From Xanthobacter sp. YC-JY1 (GTDB lineage: Bacteria; Pseudomonadota; Alphaproteobacteria; Rhizobiales; Xanthobacteraceae), in contig NZ_CP032674.1 of NCBI RefSeq assembly GCF_021730305.1, positions 186,001 to 250,000 of the forward strand: a stretch of 64,000 nucleotides of DNA, written 5' to 3'. The position numbers and the translations under genes were made by a program. Below, in pieces: positions 16,109-23,954 of this stretch. Every line of letters starts with the position of its first letter. The stretch's first letter is position 1. The notes under the pieces are model-generated. The model made no database searches. It had not been told where the DNA came from and saw nothing but the letters and a program-made list of their open reading frames with translations.

Positions 16109-16516
16109 TCAGTCGACCGCCACCTCGGCACCAAGGTTCTCGAACACCGCGTCGATCTTGCCCTTCAGCGTCTGGGCATTGAACGGCTTGACGATGTAGT
16201 TGCTGACGCCGGCCTTCTTGGCGGCGATCACGTTCTCGGATTTGGCTTCCGCCGTCACCATGATGAACGGGATCTGGCCGAGCGCGCCGTCGGCCCGCAC
16301 CTGCTTCAGCAACTCGTAGCCGGTCATCGGCTCCATGTTCCAGTCGGAGATGACGAGGCCGTAGCTGCGTTCCTTCAGCTTGGCCAGCGCTTCGGTGCCA
16401 TCGGAGGCCTCGTCCACATCCTCGAAGCCGATCTGCTTCAGAAGGTTTCGGATGATGCGCACCATGGTCTTGTAGTCGTCCACCACAAGGACGGGCATCC
16501 CAAGATCAACCCCCAT
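16109..16516 (-). CDS. cheY: Chemotaxis response regulator CheY (stand-alone receiver)
   Basis: A 135-residue single receiver domain. The acidic pair is in VLVVDDYKT, the phospho-acceptor Asp in GLVISDWNMEP, the switch Thr in FIMVTAEAK and the conserved Lys in YIVKPFN. The DWNM acceptor motif and MVRIIRNLLKQIGF helix are those of flagellar-switch CheY. The start MGVDLGMPVL is preceded by CTGGAGT; the longer open frame to 16621 is rejected. It is divergent from cheZ, suggesting the pair makes and removes the CheY-P signal. A tandem-repeat box lies 84 nt upstream. A second CheY is in the cheA operon. Confidence 0.93.
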   Translation of the reverse strand: MGVDLGMPVLVVDDYKTMVRIIRNLLKQIGFEDVDEASDGTEALAKLKERSYGLVISDWNMEPMTGYELLKQVRADGALGQIPFIMVTAEAKSENVIAAKKAGVSNYIVKPFNAQTLKGKIDAVFENLGAEVAVD

Positions 16517-16600
16517 GACACACTCCAGAAACGGGGACGATGAACGCGCTCCTTCCATGTTTGGCGAGCGCAACGACGAGAAATGTTCTGATGTCCCGGG

Positions 16601-16617
16601 CTTGTGCGAGGCTTGCA
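16601..16617 (-). promoter_or_regulatory. Motility box upstream of cheY (15/17 to consensus)
   Basis: In gene orientation TGCAAGCCTCGCACAAG, a tandem GCAAG/ACAAG repeat with 11-bp period, 84 nt before the cheY ATG. The hexamer TCAGAA (16586-16591) follows after 9 nt. Confidence 0.65.
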
Positions 16618-16697
16618 TCAAGAATTAGCGTCGTCTTCCGCAATCAAGACGGACGATTTATAGGAGGGTGCAAGCATAGTGCTTTCAGGAGGCCCTA

Positions 16698-17396
16698 ATG
16701 TCGGCTGCCCGGCGACCCTTCAGGATTGAGACCCCGAGTTCCGCCGGCGCCGCCGTCGACCTCTTCGCGGTGGATGGCCTCGACGACCATCTGCGTCGCA
16801 TCTTCGGCGAGCTCGCCGAGGTGCGGGAGGAAATCTCGCGGTTCAAGGCGCGCGATCCCGCTGTTGATCGCGAGCGGGACCGCAACGTGCTCTGGGCCGG
16901 CATCGAGACCATCCAGGACGCGATCCAGCACACCAAGCATGAGATTGCGAGCCTGCACGCCGAGGGCGCGCGGGGCGAGAAGCTGCTGCGCGCCACCAGC
17001 GAACTGGAGGCGGTCGTCACCGACACGGAGGAGGCCACCGAGGCCATCCTCTCCTCCGCCGAGCGCGTCGACGCCTTGATGCTCCAGATGCACACGCTGC
17101 TGACCGGCGATGCAGCGGACCTCGCCTCCGAGATCCAGAACGAGACGACCAAGATCTTCGAGGCCTGCAATTTCCAGGACATCACCGGCCAGCGCATCCG
17201 CAAGGTCGTGAAGCTGCTGCTGTTCATCGAGGAGCGGGTGGCGCGCATGACCGACATCTGGGGCGGCGCCGACCTCGTGGCGCAGGGCGCGCGCATCATC
17301 CCCCGCGAGGGCGACGAGGCCCTGCTCAATGGCCCTGCCCTCAGGAGCGACCAAGGCGTGGTCTCGCAGGACGACATCGACAGCCTCTTCGCCTGA
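16698..17396 (+). CDS. cheZ: CheY-P phosphatase CheZ
   Basis: A 232-residue CheZ-type phosphatase. The long helical hairpin region carries the catalytic signature ACNFQDITGQRIRKVV near residues 155-170, whose Gln corresponds to the catalytic glutamine of CheZ. It ends with VSQDDIDSLFA, the sort of amphipathic C-terminal peptide that CheZ uses to dock on CheY; it also closely resembles the FliM N-terminal CheY-binding peptide. GGAGG lies 6 nt before the ATG. The gene is divergent from cheY. A REP-like palindrome pair follows. Confidence 0.88.
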   Translation: MSAARRPFRIETPSSAGAAVDLFAVDGLDDHLRRIFGELAEVREEISRFKARDPAVDRERDRNVLWAGIETIQDAIQHTKHEIASLHAEGARGEKLLRATSELEAVVTDTEEATEAILSSAERVDALMLQMHTLLTGDAADLASEIQNETTKIFEACNFQDITGQRIRKVVKLLLFIEERVARMTDIWGGADLVAQGARIIPREGDEALLNGPALRSDQGVVSQDDIDSLFA

Positions 17397-17404
17397 ACCG
17401 CCGC

Positions 17405-17514
17405 CGTCATCGCCCGGCTCGTCCGGGCGATCCACGCGTCCGCCGTCCGGCTCTCTCCCGCTTCGCACCCCTCCAGCCGCGCCGTGGATCGCCCGCACAA
17501 GCCGGGCGACGACG
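17405..17514. repeat. Inverted pair of 32-bp REP-like palindromic elements
   Basis: Two 32-bp units, 17405-17436 and 17483-17514, are inverted relative to each other and each is internally palindromic (GCCCGG...CCGGGC core with GTCAT/GGATC flanks). They resemble the short palindromes scattered between genes in many Hyphomicrobiales genomes. A degenerate fragment follows at about 17526-17555. The pair fills the gap between cheZ and the convergent transglycosylase gene and could act as a bidirectional 3'-end structure. Confidence 0.65.
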
Positions 17515-17637
17515 CAGTGGGTGAGCGATGCCGGGTGTGCGGAGGGCGATGACGGGAGAGCGGGGGTGACCCCGGTCCTCACCGTGTAGAACTTTCCACT
17601 TCGGCCTCTCTCCGCCCCGGGGCGTGGGCAGCCTGGC

Positions 17638-18477
17638 TCAGTAGAGCCGACCGGCCACGGCCGGGGGCGCTGCGGCCGCCGGAATCGGCGGCGCCGCGCA
17701 GAAGGCTTCGGCTGTCCCGGTCCACTGGCCGACGCCCGCAGCCACCAGATTCTTCATCACCCGGCAGACATAGCGATGCTGCGCCACCGTGTTCTTGGGG
17801 CCTGCATTGTAGCGCGCGGCCGCCATGGTCCAGCTGCCGTGCCGCTTGCGCAGGACCTGTAGGAAGCGGGCTCCCTGCTCCACATTGAGGCGAGGATCGA
17901 AGATCTCTTCCAGCGAATTGAACTCGTGCCGGTGCCAGTACCAGTTCACCTGCATGCAGCCGATGTCGATCAGCTTGACGCCGCGCCCGTTGGCTTCGTG
18001 GAACAGCCTCAGCGCCTCGGGCAGTGTCGCGGGGATATGGTCCTTGCCCTCGATATGCAGCATCAGCGGCTGAAGCCCGCTGCCCGTGCCGCTCTCGGTG
18101 AGCGCGACGGCGTAGAGGATCTGCAGCGGGATCTCGTATTTCGCCGCCGCCCGCGCCAGCTCGCGCTCGCAGATGCCCTGGGGGACGGGCTTCCGGCCGG
18201 CGTCTTTCTTCGGCGGTGAAGCCGTCGCCTGGCCTGAGACGGGCGGCGCCGGTGCGGCCTTTTGGGGCGCCGGTTGCCGCGGCTCAAGCCCGCGCCGCTC
18301 CCCCCAGATGGGCCCTGTAGGGGCAGAGGGGGCGGAAATCGGAGGCTGAGGCTCGGCGGCCATGTCCCCCGTCTGGTCGGCGACGGGTGGGCCGAACGCG
18401 GCGGATGCGTCGCCGCAGCGCGCCTCAGCCGGCGCCAGCGCGAGGCTCGTCAGCAACAGAAGGCGCAGAGTCGTCAT
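17638..18477 (-). CDS. Lytic transglycosylase (SLT-like), flagellar cluster
   Basis: A 279-residue exported protein: signal peptide MTTLRLLLLTSLALAP..., a Pro/Ala/Lys-rich linker to about residue 105, then an SLT/lysozyme-like catalytic domain. The domain has ILYAVALTESGTGS (catalytic Glu in the ALTESG motif), IDIGCMQVNWYWH and AAARYNAGP, all hallmarks of the lytic transglycosylase fold. It probably opens peptidoglycan for rod or hook passage, given its position as last gene after fliK, motC and motB. The start codon lies inside the end of fliK (53-bp overlap), an unusually deep overlap; no strong ribosome-binding site is visible. Confidence 0.87.
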   Translation of the reverse strand: MTTLRLLLLTSLALAPAEARCGDASAAFGPPVADQTGDMAAEPQPPISAPSAPTGPIWGERRGLEPRQPAPQKAAPAPPVSGQATASPPKKDAGRKPVPQGICERELARAAAKYEIPLQILYAVALTESGTGSGLQPLMLHIEGKDHIPATLPEALRLFHEANGRGVKLIDIGCMQVNWYWHRHEFNSLEEIFDPRLNVEQGARFLQVLRKRHGSWTMAAARYNAGPKNTVAQHRYVCRVMKNLVAAGVGQWTGTAEAFCAAPPIPAAAAPPAVAGRLY

Positions 18478-19864
18478 CGGGAAATGTCCTGTCCTGCCGG
18501 CTGTTCCGGCCCTGCCGGCCGGGGTCGGTGTTGCCGCGGCCCCCACCTTGCCCCTCGTCCGCGCGCTCTTGCCGGGGCGTGGCTTCCATGGCGGCAAGGC
18601 TGCGCACCGGTGCATCGAGTTGCGACAGGACGGGGCCGCCCACCTCCAGCTCCACGTCCGGCAGCCCGGCCGATCTGAGGATGGCGGAGAGATGGTCCTT
18701 GTCGGCCGCGAGGAGTTCGGCGGTGGCCGGGTTGTCCGCCTTGAGGCGCACGGTGAGGCCGTGCGAGGTGAGGCGCATGTGCACCACCACCCGCCCCAGC
18801 GTTTCCGGCGAAAGCGCGATGTCGAGCACGCGCACCGGGCCGGTGGGCGTGGGGCTGTCGGGGGCTTGGACCGCGCTCCCCGCCGGGGCGCTCGCCGCGG
18901 CGGGATCGATCTGCGCCACCTCCGCCGCGATGGCGCGGCCGACCTGCGCAAGGCTGGCGAAGGGCAGCGCGGGGGATGCCTCCGCCTTGATGGCGGACTG
19001 GAGTGTCGGCGGTTCCGCCACGGGCGCGGTGGGCCGGGCGGGCGCTTGGCTCTGGTCCGGGGCGATGCGACGGGGTTGGGGCTGGTCGCTCTGCGCGTCG
19101 TCGGGCGCGGCGCGCGGGGGGAGCGGCCGGAGGGGCATCCGGTTTTCGCGTGGGTCGAGGTGCGGGGGAGGGGCGTCCGCTGTGGGCGCTCCCGTCGCTT
19201 CGCTCGTGGACGTCTCGCGTTGCGTGTCGGCCCGCGCCACGGGCAGGGGCGCGGTTGCGGGCGGGGTGAAGGCGCGTACCGGCGCGAAATGCGTTTCCTG
19301 CCGCAGCACGACGAGCTGCATCGGCGGCGGCGCCTCCGCCGAACCCGTCAGCGCGGCCAGCGGAACGGGAGCCGGCATCGCCTGAGGGCGCGGCGCGATG
19401 TCCGCGGCCGGCGGGTCCCTGACGTCCATGACCGGCGCGGGCGGCGTCGCGAGGAGCGGCATGGCGGCTGGCTGGAGAGGTGTGTCGGGCGCGGGAGTGT
19501 CGGCGGGCGGCTCGGCCTCAGTCTCGGCGGCGTCGATGGGGCGTGTCTGCTGCTGCGGCAGGATCAGCGCGCCGCGCCGAGCGGGGGCAGCGTCGATCCC
19601 GCCGCGCTCCGGGGCGGGGCGTTCGCAGCGCGCGAGCAGCCGGTCGAGGCCAACCGCCGGGGGGCAGGCCGGGGGCTCGGCGGGAGGTGGCTCCGTTGCA
19701 TCCTCGCGGGGCGCCTCCGCCTCGCTGCGGGGCGTGGGGCGGGCATCCTCCATCAGGCTGAGCAGGTCGCCGAAGGGCGGGCCGTCCTGCGGCAGGGGCT
19801 CGCGGCCGGCGGCGGTGTCGGGGTTCAGGGCGAAGGCCGCCAAGGCGACGTCGGCGGTCCTCAT
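18425..19864 (-). CDS. fliK: Flagellar hook-length control protein FliK
   Basis: A 479-residue protein. The first ~330 residues are low-complexity Pro/Ala-rich sequence, as expected for the ruler part of FliK; the C-terminal domain (about 340-420) has the FliK hallmark LDIALSPETLGRVVVHMRL and an LSAILRSAGLPDVELEV-type end. It measures hook length and switches export specificity through FlhB. In S. meliloti the equivalent gene was called motD. Its ATG overlaps the motC stop (ATGA). The C-terminal tail is Gly/Arg/Asp-rich and overlaps the transglycosylase gene. Confidence 0.88.
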   Translation of the reverse strand: MRTADVALAAFALNPDTAAGREPLPQDGPPFGDLLSLMEDARPTPRSEAEAPREDATEPPPAEPPACPPAVGLDRLLARCERPAPERGGIDAAPARRGALILPQQQTRPIDAAETEAEPPADTPAPDTPLQPAAMPLLATPPAPVMDVRDPPAADIAPRPQAMPAPVPLAALTGSAEAPPPMQLVVLRQETHFAPVRAFTPPATAPLPVARADTQRETSTSEATGAPTADAPPPHLDPRENRMPLRPLPPRAAPDDAQSDQPQPRRIAPDQSQAPARPTAPVAEPPTLQSAIKAEASPALPFASLAQVGRAIAAEVAQIDPAAASAPAGSAVQAPDSPTPTGPVRVLDIALSPETLGRVVVHMRLTSHGLTVRLKADNPATAELLAADKDHLSAILRSAGLPDVELEVGGPVLSQLDAPVRSLAAMEATPRQERADEGQGGGRGNTDPGRQGRNSRQDRTFPDDDSAPSVADEPRAGAG

Positions 19865-22146
19865 CGCGGCGCATCCTTCAGAAGGGAGTCGATCTCCCCG
19901 AGCTTCGCCTGCGCCTTCGTCAGCGCCGCCGAGGGCTTCTCGTCTCCCGCCGTCCGCGCGGGCTGGGCGCTGGCGACCACCGCCGGAGCGGACGCGGCCG
20001 CCGCGGGGGCCGGGGAGGGGGCTGGCGAAGTGGCTTGGGAAGGCGCCTCGTCGGCGCGGCGGATCAGCTCCGCGGTGCGGCGCGCGGCCTCCAGCAGCGC
20101 CTGGTCGGAGGGGTCGAGGCGGGCGCGGTCGATGGCCTTCAACGCCTCCTCCGCCGCCTTGTAGCGGTCCGGCGTCGCCGCCTGCGCGGCGCCGAGATAG
20201 ACGCGCGCGCGCTCGGCATCGCGGCTCGCCGCCGGGGCAAGCACCATGGCCCGCTCGGCGGCGGTGGTGGCGAGCGCGGTCTTGCCCTCGACGATGGCCG
20301 AGCGCGACACTAGGAGGAAGACCTCGCGCCGGGCATCCTCGTCGAGGGGCGCGAGCAGGGCGTCGAGCCGCGAAAGGCCGTCCGGCGTCGCCAGCACGTT
20401 CATGCGGCTCAAGGCGGCGGCGAAGCGCTGGCGGAAGTTACCGGCATAGGCGGAATGGCGGAAGCGGCTGAAATACTGCCCCGACAGACGCTCGAACTGG
20501 TCGAGATCGCCGGCCTGCGCCGCCACCAGCACGGCCCGGCGCAGGGCCGCCTCGTCCACCAGCGTGCCGGGCATGAGGAGGCGTGCCACCTCCAGCAGCC
20601 GCGAAGCCTTCGCCGGGTCGCTGCGCACCGTGAGTGCCGCCTGCGCGAGGGCGATCTGCCCGCCGATGCCGTTGGGCAATTGCCGCGCGTCGATCTCGCC
20701 GAGCTGGCGCAGGGCCGGCTCCTCCCGGCCCTCCAGATAGAGCAGGCTACCGGTGAGGAGCTTTTCGTCGATGTTGGGCTTTGGCTCGCGGTTGATGATG
20801 GCGCGCAGCACGGCCGGATTGCCGCCGCCGAGGAAATACATGACCAGCGCCCGGGCATTGGCCGGATCCTGCCAGACGGACGGATCGGCATCGCCGAAGG
20901 CTGCGTCCATCTCGGTGATCATCGCCCGCTGCTGGGCGATGCCGGCGGTGGAGCCGGCGGCGATGAGATCCTGCAGCCGCTGGAGGCGGCGCACCAGCGT
21001 GACGGGATAGATATCGGTGCGCCCGGCAGGCGGCGCGGCCTTGGCGGGCGCCCCATGGGGCGCGGATGCGTCCGCTTGGGCGGGCGAGGGCTCGGCCGGC
21101 GGATCCTGCGCGGGCGCAGGGGCGGAATGGGCCTCGTGAGACGGCTCGGCACCGGCATGGGCCGCGGGAGCGGCGGTCTGGACGGGCTCTGGGATGGGCG
21201 CCATGGGCTCGGACGCCGGGGGCGCGCCGGCCGCGGTCGTGTCGGCGAGAAGGGGAGCCGGGGTTCCGGCCGGGGTTCCGCCCGCCTCCGCCGCGATGGG
21301 GGTCGGCGCAAGAACTGGCGCAGCGGCGGGAGCCCGCGCCGGTGCCATCGGCACCGCTGGCTCGGGCGGCAAGGGACGGCGCGGCGGCAGCGGCATGGGC
21401 GAAGGCCCGAGTGGGGCATAGGCGGAGACCGCCGATGCGGGCACGGACGGCGCCACGGCGGGACGTGGGGCCGGTGCGGGGGCCGGTCCGGGCGCCGAGT
21501 CGGGCGTCCGTCCGGGCGCGGTCTGAGGTGGCGTCGCGGGCGGTGTCACGGGAAGCGTCGCGGGCTTGGTTGCCGCGACGGGATTCGATGGGGCCGCAGG
21601 TTTTGGCGCTGCCGGCTGGGTTGCTGCTGTGGGCTTGGGTGCCGCAGCCGGGACGGATGTTCCCGACGCAGCCGGGCTCGCCGGGGACGTTGCGCCCGGC
21701 GGACGCACGGCCGGTGCCGGGGATGCCACGGGCTTGGGGGCGGGCGGCGGCGCGACGGGCTTCGGGGCGGCGGCGCCGTCGTTCATTGCTTCAGCGGCGG
21801 GGGACCTCGGCGAGGTGCCAGAGGGCGCAGCCGGATTCTGCGTCGTGGCGGCCTTGGGTTGGGCGGGAGCTGCGACAGGCGGCGCCGGCTTGTCGGCGTT
21901 GGCCGTCGCAGGCGTGGGCCTGCCCGGGGTTGCGGTCCCGGAGGTCGTCGTCCCCGTCGTGGGCTTCGGTGCGGCCGGCTTCGGCGCGGCCGGCTTCGCG
22001 GGCGCAGGCCTGGTCACAGCGGGTCGCGCGGGGGCGGCGGCCTCGCCGCGCAGGCCGTCCCACGGGTCGGCGTCGTCCTCGGCGCGGGCGGTGCCGGTTA
22101 GCAGCAGCGATCCGGCAAGGAGGAGCAGAAGGCCGGGCCGGATCAT
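19861..22146 (-). CDS. motC: Periplasmic motility protein MotC with a large Pro/Ala-rich insertion
   Basis: A 761-residue exported protein: a signal peptide (cleavage near ARA|ED, residue 22), then about 350 residues of Pro/Ala/Thr low complexity, then a helical MotC domain from about 375 (VTLVRRLQRLQDLIAAGS...), in parts, through DPSVWQDPANARALVMYFLGGG and LTGSLLYLEGREEPAL. MotC is the rhizobial periplasmic protein that binds MotB and tunes the stator; typical members are about 430 aa, so the insertion nearly doubles the length. It is coupled to both motB and fliK by ATGA overlaps. The C-terminus is again Ala/Pro-rich. Confidence 0.85.
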   Translation of the reverse strand: MIRPGLLLLLAGSLLLTGTARAEDDADPWDGLRGEAAAPARPAVTRPAPAKPAAPKPAAPKPTTGTTTSGTATPGRPTPATANADKPAPPVAAPAQPKAATTQNPAAPSGTSPRSPAAEAMNDGAAAPKPVAPPPAPKPVASPAPAVRPPGATSPASPAASGTSVPAAAPKPTAATQPAAPKPAAPSNPVAATKPATLPVTPPATPPQTAPGRTPDSAPGPAPAPAPRPAVAPSVPASAVSAYAPLGPSPMPLPPRRPLPPEPAVPMAPARAPAAAPVLAPTPIAAEAGGTPAGTPAPLLADTTAAGAPPASEPMAPIPEPVQTAAPAAHAGAEPSHEAHSAPAPAQDPPAEPSPAQADASAPHGAPAKAAPPAGRTDIYPVTLVRRLQRLQDLIAAGSTAGIAQQRAMITEMDAAFGDADPSVWQDPANARALVMYFLGGGNPAVLRAIINREPKPNIDEKLLTGSLLYLEGREEPALRQLGEIDARQLPNGIGGQIALAQAALTVRSDPAKASRLLEVARLLMPGTLVDEAALRRAVLVAAQAGDLDQFERLSGQYFSRFRHSAYAGNFRQRFAAALSRMNVLATPDGLSRLDALLAPLDEDARREVFLLVSRSAIVEGKTALATTAAERAMVLAPAASRDAERARVYLGAAQAATPDRYKAAEEALKAIDRARLDPSDQALLEAARRTAELIRRADEAPSQATSPAPSPAPAAAASAPAVVASAQPARTAGDEKPSAALTKAQAKLGEIDSLLKDAPR

Positions 22147-23276
22147 GAGGGCGCCTTCAGCAGGATCTCGATGCGCCGGTTCTGCGGCGCGTTCGGATCG
22201 GCGGTGTTCTTGAGGTTGCGGTCGGCGAGGCCCTCGATGGCGGTCACGCGCTTCTCGTCGAGGCCCCCGCGCACCATCATGTAGAGGGCCATCTGCGCCC
22301 GCGCGCTGGACAGCCGCCAGTTGTCGTAGGTGTCCGAGCGGAACGGCCGCGCATCGGTGTGGCCGCGAATGACGATCTCCCCCGGCCGTGCGCCGAGCTT
22401 CTTGGCGATCTCGCCCATGGCCCGCACGAAGCGGGCATCCGGCACGGCCGAGCCCACCGGGAACATGGAGAAGTCGAGATCGTCAGTGAGATCGACGACG
22501 AGCCCTTCCTTTGTGGCGCGCACATCCACACGCGGGGCGGCGCCGGCCGTGCCCACGGTGGCGGCGACCACCTGCTTCAGCTCGCCTTCCAGATCGCGCG
22601 CCGCCTTGCCGGCTGCTGCCGCTTGCGCGGCCGCCTGCGCCTTCTCCGCTTCTCCCGGCTTCGCCGCGGCGGTGGTGGCGTCGGGTCGGCCGGCGGGCTG
22701 GTCGACCTTGGAGGGTTTCGCCTGCGGGTTGCGGGCCTGCCGCCCGGAAGACATCTGCCAGTAAGTGGGATCGAATGGATCCCGGTTCACGTCGCCCGCG
22801 CCCGTGCCGGGGGAGCCGGTGTCGCCGACGGCGGCGTCGGACGTGCCGCCCGGGCGCGCATCGGCATCCCCCGCCAGCTTGTTCAGCACCGCATAGGGAT
22901 CGCGGAAGGCGGCGCGCTCCTTGTCGCCCTGCTGGCGGTCGTCGCCCGCGCCGGTCTCGCGACCCGTGGTGTTCTTCAGGCTGGACTGCTTGTCGCCGTC
23001 CGAAGACGTGCCCTTGGCCTTGGTGTCCTCGGGATCGTTGAGCCCGCGCACGTCGGTGATGCTGGAGGCGAGGTCCACCGGGTTGAAGTAGTTGGCGATG
23101 GCCTTGCGCGTATCCTTGTCGGTGACGTTGATGAGCCACATGATGAGGAAGAAGGCCATCATCGCCGTCATGAAGTCGGCGTGCGCCACCTTCCAGGCGC
23201 TCGAATGGTGCTCGTGCTCGTCATCGTCGTGGCGCTTGACGATGATGATCTCGCCGTGACCCTCTTTGCCGGACAT
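22143..23276 (-). CDS. motB: Flagellar motor stator protein MotB
   Basis: A 377-residue stator subunit. A His/Asp-rich cytoplasmic N-terminus is followed by one membrane helix with the proton-carrying Asp34 (HADFMTAMMAFFLIMWLIN), a long hydrophilic linker (about 75-235), and a C-terminal OmpA-like peptidoglycan-binding domain (GEIVIRGHTDARPF, NWRLSSARAQMAL, NRRIEILL). Its partner MotA is encoded separately at 38.0-38.9 kb, as in rhizobia, where motB and motC sit together away from motA. The Asp/Lys/Gly-rich linker is longer than in enterobacteria. Confidence 0.95.
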   Translation of the reverse strand: MSGKEGHGEIIIVKRHDDDEHEHHSSAWKVAHADFMTAMMAFFLIMWLINVTDKDTRKAIANYFNPVDLASSITDVRGLNDPEDTKAKGTSSDGDKQSSLKNTTGRETGAGDDRQQGDKERAAFRDPYAVLNKLAGDADARPGGTSDAAVGDTGSPGTGAGDVNRDPFDPTYWQMSSGRQARNPQAKPSKVDQPAGRPDATTAAAKPGEAEKAQAAAQAAAAGKAARDLEGELKQVVAATVGTAGAAPRVDVRATKEGLVVDLTDDLDFSMFPVGSAVPDARFVRAMGEIAKKLGARPGEIVIRGHTDARPFRSDTYDNWRLSSARAQMALYMMVRGGLDEKRVTAIEGLADRNLKNTADPNAPQNRRIEILLKAPS

Positions 23277-23288
23277 GGCGCGCTCCCG

Positions 23289-23954
23289 TCAGTTGCCGCG
23301 GGCGGCGGCGGCCGCCCAGCCGGAGAGCTGCGTCTCCAGCACGCTGTCGTCGCAGGTGATGCGAAGGTCGCTCGCCGATCCTTCCGCGAGGACGATTCCC
23401 GGCACGTCGGCGAGGCGATCGCGCATCGCCGCAGCAAGGTCCCCCGATCCGGTGATGGTGATGGCCGGTCCCGCTGCTCCGGCCCGCAGAAGGTCGCGCA
23501 CGCGTCGGGCCAGCTCGTCCAGCGCACGGGCGCGCGCCGCTCCGCTTACGAAGGGGCGCAGCACGGCGGCGAGCGCCTCGCAGATGCGCGTTTCCACTTC
23601 GTCGAGGCCCGTGCCGATGAGGCTGGCGAGCCGGTCGCCCTCCTCCATGCACCAGCGGGCGCGGGCCTCGGCGATCTCCTCTTCGAGGCGCGCGGCGAAG
23701 GCCGCCTCGGCATCGGCAAGCTGCTGCTCGCAGGCGGCGAGGGCGATGGCCGCCTCCTCCAGCGCCACACGGCGGGCCTCCTCAGCCGCCGCGCGCACGG
23801 CGTCGGCTCCGGGCGGCTCGTGCGGGCGCAAGGCGGGCGTCGGCGAGAGCGCCGGAACGGGCGGCACGGCGGTCACCGGCGTGGAGCCCTTGGCCGGGCC
23901 GCGCGGCGCGACGCCAAAATGGGGCAGGTGGTGAAGAAGCGCGGTGGTGCTCAT
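23289..23954 (-). CDS. fliH: FliH-like flagellar export regulator
   Basis: A 221-residue protein with a Pro-rich N-terminus and a long Ala/Glu-rich coiled coil (residues ~50-105), then a compact C-terminal domain ending WAAAAARGN. The architecture and position after fliF match the FliH/FlbE-type protein that binds and restrains the FliI ATPase and delivers it to the export gate. Sequence similarity in this family is low, so the call leans on coiled coil and context. The start MSTTALLHHLP at 23952-23954 overlaps the fliF stop by ATGA. Confidence 0.7.
   Translation of the reverse strand: MSTTALLHHLPHFGVAPRGPAKGSTPVTAVPPVPALSPTPALRPHEPPGADAVRAAAEEARRVALEEAAIALAACEQQLADAEAAFAARLEEEIAEARARWCMEEGDRLASLIGTGLDEVETRICEALAAVLRPFVSGAARARALDELARRVRDLLRAGAAGPAITITGSGDLAAAMRDRLADVPGIVLAEGSASDLRITCDDSVLETQLSGWAAAAARGN

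Noticed and set aside
15700-17640. CRISPR-like or IS-like repeats
   Set aside because: The repeats here are two inverted palindromes without regular spacers, and no transposase or terminal repeat pair was found.
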